Shown: in pieces, positions 34,619 to 46,485 of the stretch
Position numbering within the stretch: position 1 is the first letter of the stretch
How the letters are laid out: each line of letters starts with the position of its first letter
Source of the DNA: Certhia americana
Taxonomy: Eukaryota; Chordata; Aves; Passeriformes; Certhiidae
DNA: 64,000 nt
Assembly: GCA_018697195.1 (NCBI GenBank)
Contig: CM031860.1
Location: 61,396,509-61,460,508, forward strand
Reading direction: 5' to 3'
Notes under the pieces: generated by a model
Seen by the model: the letters and a program-made list of their open reading frames with translations, nothing else
Told to the model about the DNA's origin: nothing
Database searches by the model: none
Made by a program: the position numbers and the translations under genes

Positions 34619-37000
34619 TTCCACTTTTTCAGTTTATAGATTGTTCCACTTTTTATTCAGAAATGCAATTATGATGATCAACCTTTTTTTCAAAGGGACT
34701 TTAATGAGAGTAAGAATGTTTCTGTTGAAGGGACAGGAGGGAATAAAACTTTTCTAACAAATCCAGCCTGTCTGGAAGAAAGCTGGAGTGGAATTTGAGT
34801 TGTCCTTGTATTCTCAAAGTTTTTCAATTTTTGATGAAAATTCTTCTTATGGATTTGTTTAGCATCAGAGTGGTACACATTGTGCACTCAGCTTTAGACA
34901 AGATCCTGCTGCATACTCACACAGTTTATTTTCTCTTTTTTTTTTTTTTCCCCTAATGGACAGAGAAACAGGCAATTCCAGGATTCAGATGTTTAAGATG
35001 GGTGATCTAAATGGTTTCCAAGAAAGACCTGTTTCTTTCTACTGATTAGAAAAGAAGTTCAGAGATCAAGCTCAGTTTCAGGTGTTCATCCTCTGATTTC
35101 TATGCTAAGAGATAATCCCAACCCAGTCTGTGAGTTCCATGAGAACCCCTGGCACTCATGGCTGAATCAGCACACAAGGCAAACTGAACTGGATAAAATA
35201 TTTTCTCCCTTATATGTGGGTTCTTTGTTTTAATTATTTCCCCTATATATTTTCCTGTATACAGATGTTGTGTGTGATCTTTTACAAGTTTTGTTTTTTT
35301 TCATCATCCTCTAAAAAAGTTCAGAAAAGATTGATTTATTTAAGAAAGTTCCTTTTCCCATGAACATCTGTAATGGCTGGTAACATTAAGCTTCATTTTG
35401 CACACCATACTGGTGCAAAAGTCTAGTCTGGAATCTTCTTTTAAGATAGTTTACTGTTCATTTACATAAAAATTGTTTGTGTGAAAGATAACAATGTGGG
35501 CAGGGAGCAGAGAGGTATCATTAAACAGCTGAGATGAAGTTGCCTTGTCAAGTTTAACTTTGTTTCTTGCATACCCTGCTGAGTTTTTAGATGCAGACAA
35601 TGTCTTCAGGATGGGAGGAAGAGGGGATGAATCAAAATGAATCACACTTTATGGTTTTTCTTGTGTTTGGGCACTTGTCTGTTGCATATCAAACAAAGAC
35701 CAAGGCTTAGACACATCAATTGCAGTGGGAAGCATCCTGAAAGGTATAAACAGTTAGTGGGGTCAAGCTGTAAAGGTTGAAGAAATTTAGGAAGGTATTG
35801 AGAACTCTCTAGTAATTCCAACAAAGTCATGTACTGAATAAAGATTAGCTCTGGAGTGTGGATGTTTCTCTTTGATAATTGCCACCTACAGCTCCTACAG
35901 CTTTTTAATATGGATTTAGCATCCTATATTTTAGAAAAGTCAGTATAAGAGACACAGCAAGTGTCACAACAAAACTCCAACTTGGTCTGTAAGAATCAGA
36001 ACACATCAGAAAGAAAGTGTTAAATGCTCTAAAATACGTGTGAAATTCTCAAATTCCTGTGGTGCACCCTAGAACAATTTATTCAGTTTTCAAAAGCTTC
36101 CTGAGTAAAGTATAAAAAACAGCTGGGATATTTTACCTATTGGATTATAAAACACCCAGAACTGACATTATTGCATTATATAACCAGAATTACATTATAA
36201 TTAACATTGATTATAATTTGAAAAATATATTAGACCTGCTAATTCTTAGGTCACTTTTATATGCCTCCTTCTGAAGCTGCTGTCCTGCTGAGAGCTTTGA
36301 AAATGTTGGAAATGAAGCCACTTTATAAAACCTGTGACATAAACCACACCATGGTTGTAATCCACATTTCTGCTGTGTCATTTTATGAGCTGCAAAATCA
36401 AAACCCAAGCACTGCCCCACCAGCAGCCTCCCCCTCCTGTGGCATTCTGCAGCTTAGTTATGAATAACATGTTCTGGGATTTTCTGACCTGGGAAGCTTT
36501 CCTGGCTTCTGCCTTTGGTAGCTGAAATTCCTCTGGTGCTTGACACGTGGTTTTATAGGCCAGCAGTGCACTGTACAGTGGGGCAGCTCCATCCCCACCC
36601 TCTGATTGATTAAAAACCATCTGCACCCCCTTGCCAAGCTCCAGACACAATAAATCAAGAGCACTCCAGGAGCAGAGGCCAGCGGGGAAAGGGCATCGAT
36701 CTTGTCCAGTGTCATGGGGTTGGCAGGAGGATAATGCTGATCACTGTGAGATGCTAAAGTCCAATGATTAAAGAGGTCCATCCACCAGCAAAGGCCACTG
36801 CCAAGATGTCCAGTGCCAGAGGAATCCTGGCAGAAAGTCTTTAAAACAATAAAGAAAACCAGCCCTGGAAATTGCTCTGATTAATTGAACACAATGAAAA
36901 CTTTTTGAGGTGCTGAGGAATTGAAAGGAAAAAAGTGGATTGGAGCTGTTCATACCTAATGATATTATTGTGAAGAAAGAAAATTCCAAGTGTTAAAGAG
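34619..37000. other. Unique DNA, no gene recognised
   Basis: About 2.4 kb. A T-run lies at 34938-34949. A somewhat GC-richer part at 36370-36720 is open on the minus strand in two overlapping frames (36378-36650 and 36458-36781). No family was recognised. Confidence 0.5.
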
Positions 37001-37352
37001 GCAAAGGTTTTAACTTATATTATCATATTTATATGTATCAAATATATTATATGTATTTCTTTCATATTATTATTTTTATCTACTACTTTTCCCCCCCTGT
37101 TCTCTAATAGTAGGGAAGTGCAGATTATGAAAACTGAGAGCTTTCCCTCCATGTTGAGTAGTCAGACTCAAGGGAGGACATCCAAGTGTGAGGGCTGGTC
37201 TGTAGTGTCACTCTGCCACAGTTCTGAAGTTGGAGAGTTCCTAGGGCCACACCTAAATATATTATTTGTGTATGTGCATGTCTATATGTATACATATATG
37301 TATATGCATATATTTCAATGTACATCTACATTTCTATTTATATTATTTATAT
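37001..37352. repeat. AT-rich / (TA,TG) low-complexity stretches
   Basis: Two blocks, about 37011-37085 and 37255-37352, consist largely of TATA, TGTA and ATTATT units. They are separated by ordinary sequence. The frames in this stretch encode Tyr/Thr/Met-rich peptides that simply reflect the repeat. Confidence 0.65.
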
Positions 37353-40300
37353 CAGTGCATCATTTAGCCATTTTACTTCTCTGTGGTTGAGAGCTTTCTG
37401 CAAGGCAGAGTCCCTTAGAGGCCTTCTGTTGAATATTCCCTTAGTCCCTAACTATAGGAGAGAAGCAGATCTGTCCTGAGCTATTTGTGTATGCTGCAAT
37501 TGATTTCTGACACTAATGAGAAAGAGACCAATAAAATACACATCAGATTAGCTTTCCTGCTAGGTTCCTTTTTGTATTGACTTGCAAATAATGGTAGCAC
37601 AAACTGGGTAAAAATGCTTTCAAACTAATGTGAACCTCATGCTATTCATTATAATATTTCAGCTGTAATATAATATGTCATATTGGCTCAGCACAGCACA
37701 GAACCAATAAAACTGTTACATAAAACAAGGGTTTCACTTCCATGCTGCTGGTAGTCGGACTTTGCTTTTCATCTGGCAGAAACAAAGTGGCACTGACCAT
37801 TTCAAAGATTTGAAATTAAAACACAGATTAATGCAGGTTAGAAATCTATGCAGAAATCCTAGTTTTAATGAGGATTCTAATTCTCTTATCTCTGAGTCAA
37901 AAGAATTTTGTTAGTTTAGTATTGGAAACACTCATCTTGGCTGCACAGACAGACCCTTTTTTCAAAGCAAGAATCTAAACAAGGTGCAGAATGTGATTGT
38001 GAGTGAAGAAGCAATGCATTTGCAGGGAAATAGAAACTTATCCAGCTGTATTGCTAAAAAAAATAACTTAAAATATTGTTCTGCACATAGCATGAAAGAA
38101 TTGGACTTATTTCACCATTTGAAATACTTCTGACAATATTTTTTGAGACTGCAGATCAGGAAGGAAGATAATTATAGAAGTAGTCATCCTTTCCAGAGAA
38201 AAGGAACCTCCCAAATTTAGAGTTTTCTCTTAGGTGGCATTTTAATTTCTGAAAGTTTTAGAAGCCTTTCAAAAAAAAGATTTTTTTTTGGTCTAAATAT
38301 TGTACATCTCATCTTGTTCTAGAAGAAAAGTATGCCAAAGATCCATAGATGTTAGGATCTGGTTATTATCCCTTTCCAGCTATTTTGCCTAGAGGGGGAT
38401 AAAATAAACATTAGAACTAAGCATTTTGTCAAGAGGTAATGAAAAATCTATGTGTTATCACAGAAATGGGACTTCAGAGGCCATAGAGGGGTGGAATAAA
38501 TTCCACTTGAAGCAGTAAGGACAGCCTAGTGAGACAGCAGTGTTTTCATCCTGTGGTTAGAGAAAAAAGCAAGTGTTAAATCTCCAGGGGTTGTCTATAG
38601 CTGTACTTACTGACTCATTTTGGACAAATCACTTACAGACTTTTTGTTGGCTTTACCAACTCCATAATTGTTGTGGGTGATTTCAGTGACTTGTAAAACA
38701 CTTCCTGCTTTCTGAAGGAAAGCGTTGAATAAGTCTAGACACACAAAATAAATATAAGCAAATGGAAATGCTGTCTAAAATGATAAAATTCAGAGAGGCA
38801 CAGTAGCTGTGCTGGAGCAATTAACAGCATTTTTATTGGCATTGGAGAAGTCAATAGCTCTGATAAGAAAACGAGCTGGTTCAAAGGATAGAGCATGTAT
38901 TGAGACAGGACCAAGAAAGTCATGAGCTCTGAAAATGCAAAATTTGGTGAGAAAAGTATGGATTTAGCCAATGAGTTTGCTCTGTGGGTGAAAGAATACA
39001 GCCATATTCTTGCAGTTTGGGGCATAAATAGTTCTTGCTTCACTCCCTTATAGGGCAATAACACCACTGAGTTATTTCCATACCTGAGACAGCCTTTCCA
39101 AATTTATGTGCTGTCCTGAGACAGTGAAATACAGGTTAATGTCAGCATTCCATTGAAATGGTTCCACAAATCTACCAAGTTGTTTAAAAAATATCTTTCA
39201 GGAAGCTTAAGCTTATCTGCAGTTTTTCTGAGTTGTGTGTTGAGGAAAGAAGTTGATGGCCATTAGTAGGTTGGCAGTATGTGAAAAATGAAGGAAAGGG
39301 ATGATAATGTGCCTCAGGAATGAAGCTGGGTAATAATTGCTAGAATCAGAATCGATCTGTGTAGGAACCCCAAAGTAAAAGAATCACCTTCAGTGAGACA
39401 ATTGCCTTCACTGATTGCAGAAGGAAAGGTGCAGTCAAGTTTTCCAAAGATCCATCAAAACTCCAGAAACGACCCAGGCTCCCTCAGGCTTTTTTTCCCC
39501 TTTTAGTCCAAGTTTAAATATTCCAAATGTTGAGTTTCTCCACCTCCACACAAACAGACATTACAATATCCTGCTGAGAACCTCAGAGCTAAGACTTAGA
39601 GTTGGGCAACATTTTTGTGGTGCTAGGGAGAATTCCATTTTAAGAGGTGAAATAAAGACGTCACATTGGAGAATTTGCAGAGCATTTGGAGTGGTTTAGC
39701 TCTCCCCTGCCTCCAGGTGTGTTTGCTTTTCTGTTGCACAATCCTCCAGCAGAAACAGATGTCTGTATGCAGGGCTGTATTTCGGTGTTGGCAGGAGCCA
39801 GAGATGTTCAAACAACTCCCTCAAATCCTTGGTGGTGCATGGAGCTTGTGAACAAGTTAATTCTCATCTAAGCACACTGAGTCAAGTTCATTCTGCGACT
39901 GGGTGAAGTGTTAGAATAATAATAACACAAAAAACCTCAAACAAACTGTTCAGGGATTGAATGTATCTGATTCACTGACAGAACAGTGTAAAGAGTTCAA
40001 CAATGAGATCTGAGCTAAAGTAATAATTTTTTACATAAAGAAGCTTATCACTTATCTCATGGGTCTAAAATACAGTCAGGACATATCATGGGTGGTGAAA
40101 AAAGTAGTGGGTTTGTTTTATGAATTTTTTTTGTTATAGCTCTTGAAATCACTGTAAGACTAAACTCAAAGAACTCTGGTGCAAAAACATGGTACCAGAA
40201 GGAAATTTTACTGCCAGTCACTCTGCAAAGGCCAAAACTCTGAAGGTCTATGAACTTCATTATTTCTGAGTTATGCTCAAGGCCTTAATGAAAGGGTGAT

Positions 40301-40385
40301 AATGAAAAGGTGCCTCAAACATTCACCTGAGCCTAATTTTTCTCTCCAGGCTGTTGCTGCCCCAGTATCCTGGTTTAAACCTTGC
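37353..40385. other. Unique AT-rich DNA with a possible MIR remnant
   Basis: No gene recognised. Near 38600-38645 the phrases 'ctgtacttactgactcattt' and 'tggacaaatcacttac' resemble the MIR block 'CCACTTACTAGCTGTGTGACCTTGGGCAAGTCACTTA'. The match is plausible but decayed. Adjacent A8 and T9 runs lie at 38273-38289. Confidence 0.45.
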
Positions 40386-40545
40386 AGAATCACAGCATCA
40401 CTGAAGTTAGAGAACACCCCCAAGATCACTGACTTCAAACATTAATCCAACAACAGGTTCACCACTAAACTTTATCCCCAAGCAACACATTCACACACCT
40501 TGTGAACACTTCCAGGCAAGGAATTTAGGGTACAGATTCACTAGC
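40386..40545 (-). mobile_element. Highly decayed CR1 3' fragment, minus strand
   Basis: AGAATCACAGCATCACTGAA opens the element. 'ccaagatcactgacttcaaa', 'cattaatccaacaacag', 'ccactaaactttatccccaa' and 'cttgtgaacacttccaggca' then follow the consensus order of the CR1 type whose reverse complement reads '...aagatcatcaagtccaac...cattaacccaac...'. Divergence is much higher than in the other copies, which suggests an early insertion. Confidence 0.8.
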
Positions 40546-42040
40546 AGTCACTTTTATCTCTCCATCTCGGAAATTTAAAATTCTTTTAAAAGAACATTTC
40601 TTTTAAAAGGACATTCTATATAGAATGGTTGTTTGCAAAATGAAACTTTTCTAACAAAACCAGGGAAATTTTTACCTCTGTAAAATAATCAGGAAACCTG
40701 GAGCAGTATTGATTTCACTTGTGATGCTGGGGGAAGAAAAGACATAAGACAAATGGTATTTGAAGTAAGTGAATCAGATCAATTGTTTTCATTTTGCAAA
40801 GGCTGGTCAAGAGAGTTTTTCTCCAATCTGCTCTTGCTGACCTGGGAATTTTGTGTCAGAAACACCTTTTAATTAGGTCCTAAAATTATACAGAAGTACT
40901 GGCATTGGAGGAGAGTGTTCAGTTTATGCACTTGGGAATGACTGCTCCTAGTTCAGGGCAAAATCTTTAAAAAGGATTAATTTAACAAGCCCAAAAGAAG
41001 TCCATAGAAAACTTAATAAATAAGGGTAAAGCAAAATTAATTTTGTTGTAATGATGTTGTGCTTGCCATATTTTATATATGACACTGTATATATAAGCAG
41101 GTTTTATGAAGTGTATTTGACCAGATAAGTTTTAAAGTGCAAACATTAAACAAAATAGGAATAAAAGTTATGATTTTCATGTCCTGAAAATCTGACACAC
41201 CATGCATTTCCCTCCTTTGGGAATCAAGACAATTAAATTATTTTAAATCATAACCTCATTAATAGACAAGACAATGTATAGAAATTAAAAATCACTGACT
41301 ATTAGGCTTTGTCTTCAATTCTGATTACAAGGCTCTATACATGCATCTATTAATGTATATTGGTGTTTCTCACATATAAGAGTTTTATAACATTTCTCTG
41401 CCATGGATTCTGACATTTGTATTTCTTAGATATGTGTTTGAAAAGTTAAAAAAACCCCTTTCATTTGGGGAGATTATGTTGACCTAAGGGCAGATGACTT
41501 TGCTCATTGTTTCTCAGTATGATTGATGCCTCATTAGTGACTCTGAGGCTTTCATTAAAACTGCTTGCAGGATTTTGTTGATTGTGTTCTCTTTGAGGCC
41601 AAACTTTTTTCCCCCTGATTAGCTCTGAATGCAAAGGGAAATCCTTGGGGCTGGTTTCAATGAAATAGGTTTGTCTGATCTTAAATTTTCACAGAGCAAA
41701 CACCATGCAACAAAAACTCCTTGCCAATGTCTGACACTAAACTCCAAAGAAAATATGGGGTCAAAAGAACACAGCTCTTTTAGACATCTTGTGTAGATGT
41801 CATGATTAATTTAGACCTTAATAGAGAGTGGCCTTACTCATAGCTTTTTGCAGTAGAAATTATCCTATTATATAAATAAAATATTTTTTTTAGAAGAGAA
41901 GCCACTACTAAAGATGCTTTGATTCTGTTTCCAAAATACAACTCTTACCTTAATTTACACCGGGAGGTGTCTGTGATATGTGAGTTATCATGTCATGGAA
42001 AGTGATCAGTAAAAGCAAATTTACCATGAGCTGGGTTTAT

Positions 42041-42197
42041 GTTTTTAGTTTTGCTTGTTTTTTGGTCTATTTCTTGGTTTTGTTTGCTTTTTTTGTGAGC
42101 GTGTTTTGTTTCTTTTATTTTTCATAGTTGTTTTTGTAGTTGTTGCGATTGTCATCTTTTTTGTTTTATTTTTGTTTTTACTTTTGTTTTTGTTTTA
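42041..42197. repeat. T/G-rich low-complexity block
   Basis: About 155 bp are dominated by TTTTG, TTTG and TTTTA units on the plus strand without a fixed period. The sequence is strongly asymmetric between strands, with very few C or A. Confidence 0.8.
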
Positions 42198-43488
42198 AAC
42201 TGGCAATCAAAGCAGGATTCAGTTTGATCAGCTGTGCATGCAGAGATGTATTATTATGGGTTTGTCTGAAGTTTGAAGCCTGTGAACATCTGTAACTCTC
42301 TTACACCATGCTCTTAATGCTGTAGAGCATCAGTTGTAGCTGAAATGGGGGAAATTGGCCAATATTTGATTTTGTACATTTCCAGTATTGCAGCACTGGT
42401 GTGTTGATGCTCTTCAGTCATGGTTGCAGCAAGGTTTAATTATTATGGGGAGATTTCTGTTCCTTCAGACTAAGAATCTGGAAGGTTCTATTTTCACAGC
42501 CAGTAACAATTATACCAGTGGAACTGGTGTTCCTTCCTGCACAAAGATCTTCAGTGTCCTCAGCCGGTTTTGGGGAATTACAGCTGAATTTTAATTATTA
42601 AAAAAAATCAATTATAAAAGTATAGGTGACCATAATTTAAGCACAATAAGGCACAGAAGAGCCCTGCTCTTCCAGCTTGGCCAAGTCCAGGTTTCTAGGA
42701 CCCAGCAGGTGGATACCGCCAACTTCTTTCTCATACCATTTGCAACATTAAAAAAAAAAACCCTAGGCAAGAAGGGAAATGGATAATAGAATTCCAACAA
42801 AGAGCACACTGGCTATTAATGGTGCACCTGCATAATTATACTGCAAATAATATACATTATACATGCAGTTCTAATATTCACTAAAGATAAAGGTCCTGAG
42901 GTACATTGAGAACTTCCCAGCTGGGTTTAATAAAATTACAAGATGAAATAAATGGTATTCATAAGAGGCCAGAACACCACCACAGAACCTAATGAATTAT
43001 TGATGATAACCTCCAAGATGACCCATTGCCTTTGATTTTTCTCTCATTCTTTCCCATTTCAATGATGAAGCTTCTAGGGAGAAAGCCATCACTTAAATTA
43101 TTAAGGAATAAAAAATATAAATCTTTGCCTATTTTTTGAAAAAATGCTGTGTTTAGGAAACAAGCAATTTTGCCAGTCTGAATTTCTTCTGTAGTTCATA
43201 TAGAATGAGGGTGTTTTTCCATATTTATTTCTCCAAAAACAAAGTCTATTTCCATGTCATTACTTCCTGATTTTGTATGATGCTTGGAGGTGGTAATTTT
43301 TCAAAGGTTAGTTCCTCACCTAATTTAGTCCAGTGACTCAAGTCTGATGCAAATATGGGCTGTAAAGTTAATATAAGGAAGTAATAAAAGATTAGGGTCT
43401 GTGTTACTCCTTAACCTTACCACAGGAGTGTTTGGGACTGCCTGGTAGTGCCAGCAATTGAATACAGCTGATTCCTAAAAAGAAGAAG

Positions 43489-43513
43489 ACAAACAAACAA
43501 ACAAACAAACAAA
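43489..43513. repeat. (ACAA)n microsatellite
   Basis: About six perfect copies of the tetranucleotide lie between GAAGAAG and AATTAAGG. Confidence 0.92.
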
Positions 43514-44737
43514 TTAAGGCAAAACCCCCCCAGCTGGGCTCTTCAGAGTCACACAAGCAACTACTGCAAATTACTATTCATTAGCTTGAAATATAAGCAC
43601 ATTATTACCATCTAAAAAAGAAAATGACACGAAATATCTGGAACTCCACCCAAGTAGATAAGGACAATAACACCAGTTTGAAATGCTGAAATAGCATTTT
43701 TGAGTGGAAACTCCTGATTACTTTGTGTACATTGATAAATACAAACATAAACACTGAAGGATAATGTCTTCTGGTCAGAGTTCCTCACTATTCTCATTCT
43801 AACCACAGAGCAGATCTGAGCTAGAGTATTACTACAGCAATGAACATCAGCCAGATGCAAAATGTTATTTTTAGTCTTTTTACTACTCCTAAGCCATTAA
43901 CTGAACCTTAAAAGCAGAAGGGAAAAGCATTAACCATACTAGTATTAGCTCCTATTTTTGACAGGGAGAAACTGGAGGATAAATCCTATATTTGAGATGA
44001 ACTAAGAATAAGATTTCATCTATTTTCCTTACTAATTTCAGTGACTTCAATGACAGGCATGCTAAGCCATTTGTAAGAGCTTTGAGACTTCCCACTCCAT
44101 GTTTATTATTATTTACAGTTGTAGCTGAAGAGTGTCATGGACAAATTTAGAAATTCCTGATTAACTTTCCTGTTTTCCCATTTTTTCTTTGTCTAAAAGT
44201 CTTTTCAGCCTCATTCATTGGGTAACTTCCATGTTAAAGCAATGTCTTGGTTATTTGGAGACAGCTCTGTTCCTGAGTCAAACTGGATGTAGTAATTAGA
44301 AGATATTTTTTTAACATTTCCTTCTTTTGATTGGAAAGTGGAAATAGCTCTTTGTTCATGCAAACACATAATCAATGCTGTTAATTAACACCTGAAACTC
44401 TTTTAAGACAGTGTTTATGTACATCCATTAATATGGCAGCATGAATGAAACCTTTAGGAGGAGCAGGATTTTCACAGTAGACTTTTCAGCAGCCCCAGTC
44501 CTAGAAACAGGTTTTGTAACAAGAATTTCTGTTTGTTTGTTTTTTTTTTTTCTCCCCAGTATTAACTTTGCAGTGAGGTTTGGGTAAAGATCCAATGTTT
44601 AAATCCTAGGAAACCTTTGTGGTTTCTGAAAGTGCTACACTGAGGCAGTGAGAGCTTCTTTAGAAGGCTCAAATCCTGGGAACCCCCATTCTCCATGAGT
44701 TTTATGTGTCTCTTCCCAAGGCAGTAAAGAAGCTTTT

Positions 44738-44940
44738 ATCACCACTTCTTTGTGGTGATGGGGCACTGGAACAGATAACCCAGAGAAGCTGTGGCTGCCC
44801 CATCCCTTGAGGTGTCCAAGGCCAGGGTGGATGGGACTTGGAGCAACCTGGTCTGGTGGGAAGTGTCCCTGGCCATGGCAGGGGGTGGAATGAGATGATC
44901 ATTAAAGCCTCTTCCAGCACAAATCATTCCATGTTTCTGA
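44738..44940 (+). mobile_element. CR1 LINE 3' fragment, plus strand
   Basis: Landmarks: 'tggtgatggggcactggaac', 'cccagagaagctgtggctgc', 'ggtgtccaaggccagggtgg', 'cttggagcaacctggtctgg', 'ccatggcagggggtggaatg' and the end 'caaatcattccatgtttctg'. This is a typical truncated 3' copy. The overlapping minus-strand frame (44739-45119) mostly reads the CR1 complement and is not taken as a gene. Confidence 0.95.
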
Positions 44941-46339
44941 TTTCTTTCATGAATATTAAAGCCTGTGTTCTTCCCTGCTCCATCCAACATCTGGGCAGCA
45001 GCACTTAGAGGATTTAGACATGATGACCTCTCCTCATTTAAAGCATTTTCATCCAACAAGCCCTCCTGTGCCTCTGCTGTTTTCTCATTATTCATGGACA
45101 AAGACACAAAGAGGCTCACAAAAGAAACTCAGCAGAATGATTTGTGACCCCTTTATTCCATGAGTTGCTCACAAGATGATTTACAGAGTTGGTTTCTACT
45201 CAGCCTGGCTAAAGGTGAGGAGATGGAGCCTCACTTATCCGAGGCAACACTAAATAAAGGCTGCCAAGGAGTGTGTGAGACAGGCTATTAGTGCCTAGTC
45301 ACGGAAGGGATAGAATTGAAATTAATTCCTTGTGACCTGTCTGCTGCCAGGGAATAGTTATGAATTATCTGATCTGTCTGTACATTTCCCCCCCCCCCCA
45401 GGATCTCTGGAGCTCTCTTGAGTTGGACCCAGACCACACAGAGAGCTGTGCCTTGTTCTTGCAGATGCACCCCTGGCTAAGGAAGGAACTCTAAATTTTC
45501 CTTCCTTCCTTCACCAGGACACACAGTTTGCTCAGGTGACAGTCTAGTTGGTGTAGTTTGTTTTTACTTAGTCACTGAAGGACTTTTGAAAGTATTTTGA
45601 AGATCTGTATTTACCACTGTTGTGTGTGTGGTGTTCACCTTGAGGAACAATCTGTTCTGCATGCCTGGTGTTTATTCTTTGAAAGGAGCTCTTTTTTGTA
45701 ACAGGTCAGGCTGACTTTGTTGATTTGACTGCATCTTCCTCTAGTTATGTTCTTTCCACTCACTGGACAGCACTTTTATGACTACTCATTAATGGAAGGA
45801 ACCTCAGTACAGCCAGCACTCTGGTGTATTAATAAAAACAGCAGTGTCATCAGCAAAGAATATTTTAAGGGTAAATAGGTTTTGTAACTTATTCAAAGGT
45901 TCCCTGGTACTGCTCTGCTTTGCTAATACATACATTGGAGGGCTTTAAAAGAGGAAGAGAGAAGTATTTTGAAAGGAAGGAGAAGTTTCACTGCACTTTA
46001 GTTGAAATGGAAATATCTTTTATTGCTCTCATCCTGTACCAGCAGTGCAAAACTGCAGCAGTGTCCTGGAGGAGGAGCTCTGTCTGCACTCGAGGTACCT
46101 GCAAGGTGTGTGAGATCTGCAAAGTCTGGAGAAAACCTTAAAATTGGTGGTAGCTTAAAATCACATGGAAACCCACAGTTTGTGGAGATGGCAAGGAGGA
46201 AATTGCAAATAGGTATGGACCCCACGTTTTCTGACACATGTTTTTATCACAGTGCCACATGGGCTAAGCTGATCCTTGACAGGGAGCCAAACTGGGGCTG
46301 AACTTTCTGTGAAAGATCCTAAAGGCATATGAAGTTGTT
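44941..46339. other. Unique DNA, no gene recognised
   Basis: About 1.4 kb. A run of 12 C lies at 45388-45399. The frames at 45920-46301 overlap on both strands and show no motif. Confidence 0.5.
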
Positions 46340-46378
46340 TTACTACTACTACTACTATTATTATTAGTAACCTTATTA

Positions 46379-46426
<48 letters not shown>

Positions 46427-46436
46427 NNNNNNNNNN

Positions 46437-46484
<48 letters not shown>
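46340..46484. repeat. Compound (TAC)n/(TTA)n microsatellite containing an assembly gap
   Basis: Five TAC units grade into TAT/TTA units at 46340-46367. A pure TTA array then runs at 46379-46426, followed by ten N and a further TTA array to 46484. Its true length is unknown because of the gap. Confidence 0.95.
46427..46436. other. Assembly gap, 10 N
   Basis: This is the only run of ambiguous bases in the window. It sits inside a trinucleotide array on both sides, so it most likely marks a spot where reads could not be joined rather than missing unique sequence. Confidence 0.97.

Positions 46485-46485
<1 letters not shown>

Larger units (their letters stand above)
40546..44737. other. Unique AT-rich DNA, no gene recognised
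   Basis: About 4.2 kb. It contains a cluster of palindromes at 40581-40626, a T/G-rich low-complexity block at 42041-42197, and an ACAA microsatellite at 43489-43513. No domain, RNA gene or promoter was recognised. Confidence 0.5.

Noticed and set aside
44739..45119. A 126-codon minus-strand open frame
   Set aside because: About half of it reads the CR1 complement and no domain is visible in the rest.
46340..46484. TTA array as a coding or regulatory repeat
   Set aside because: It is a simple microsatellite with an assembly gap and no surrounding gene.
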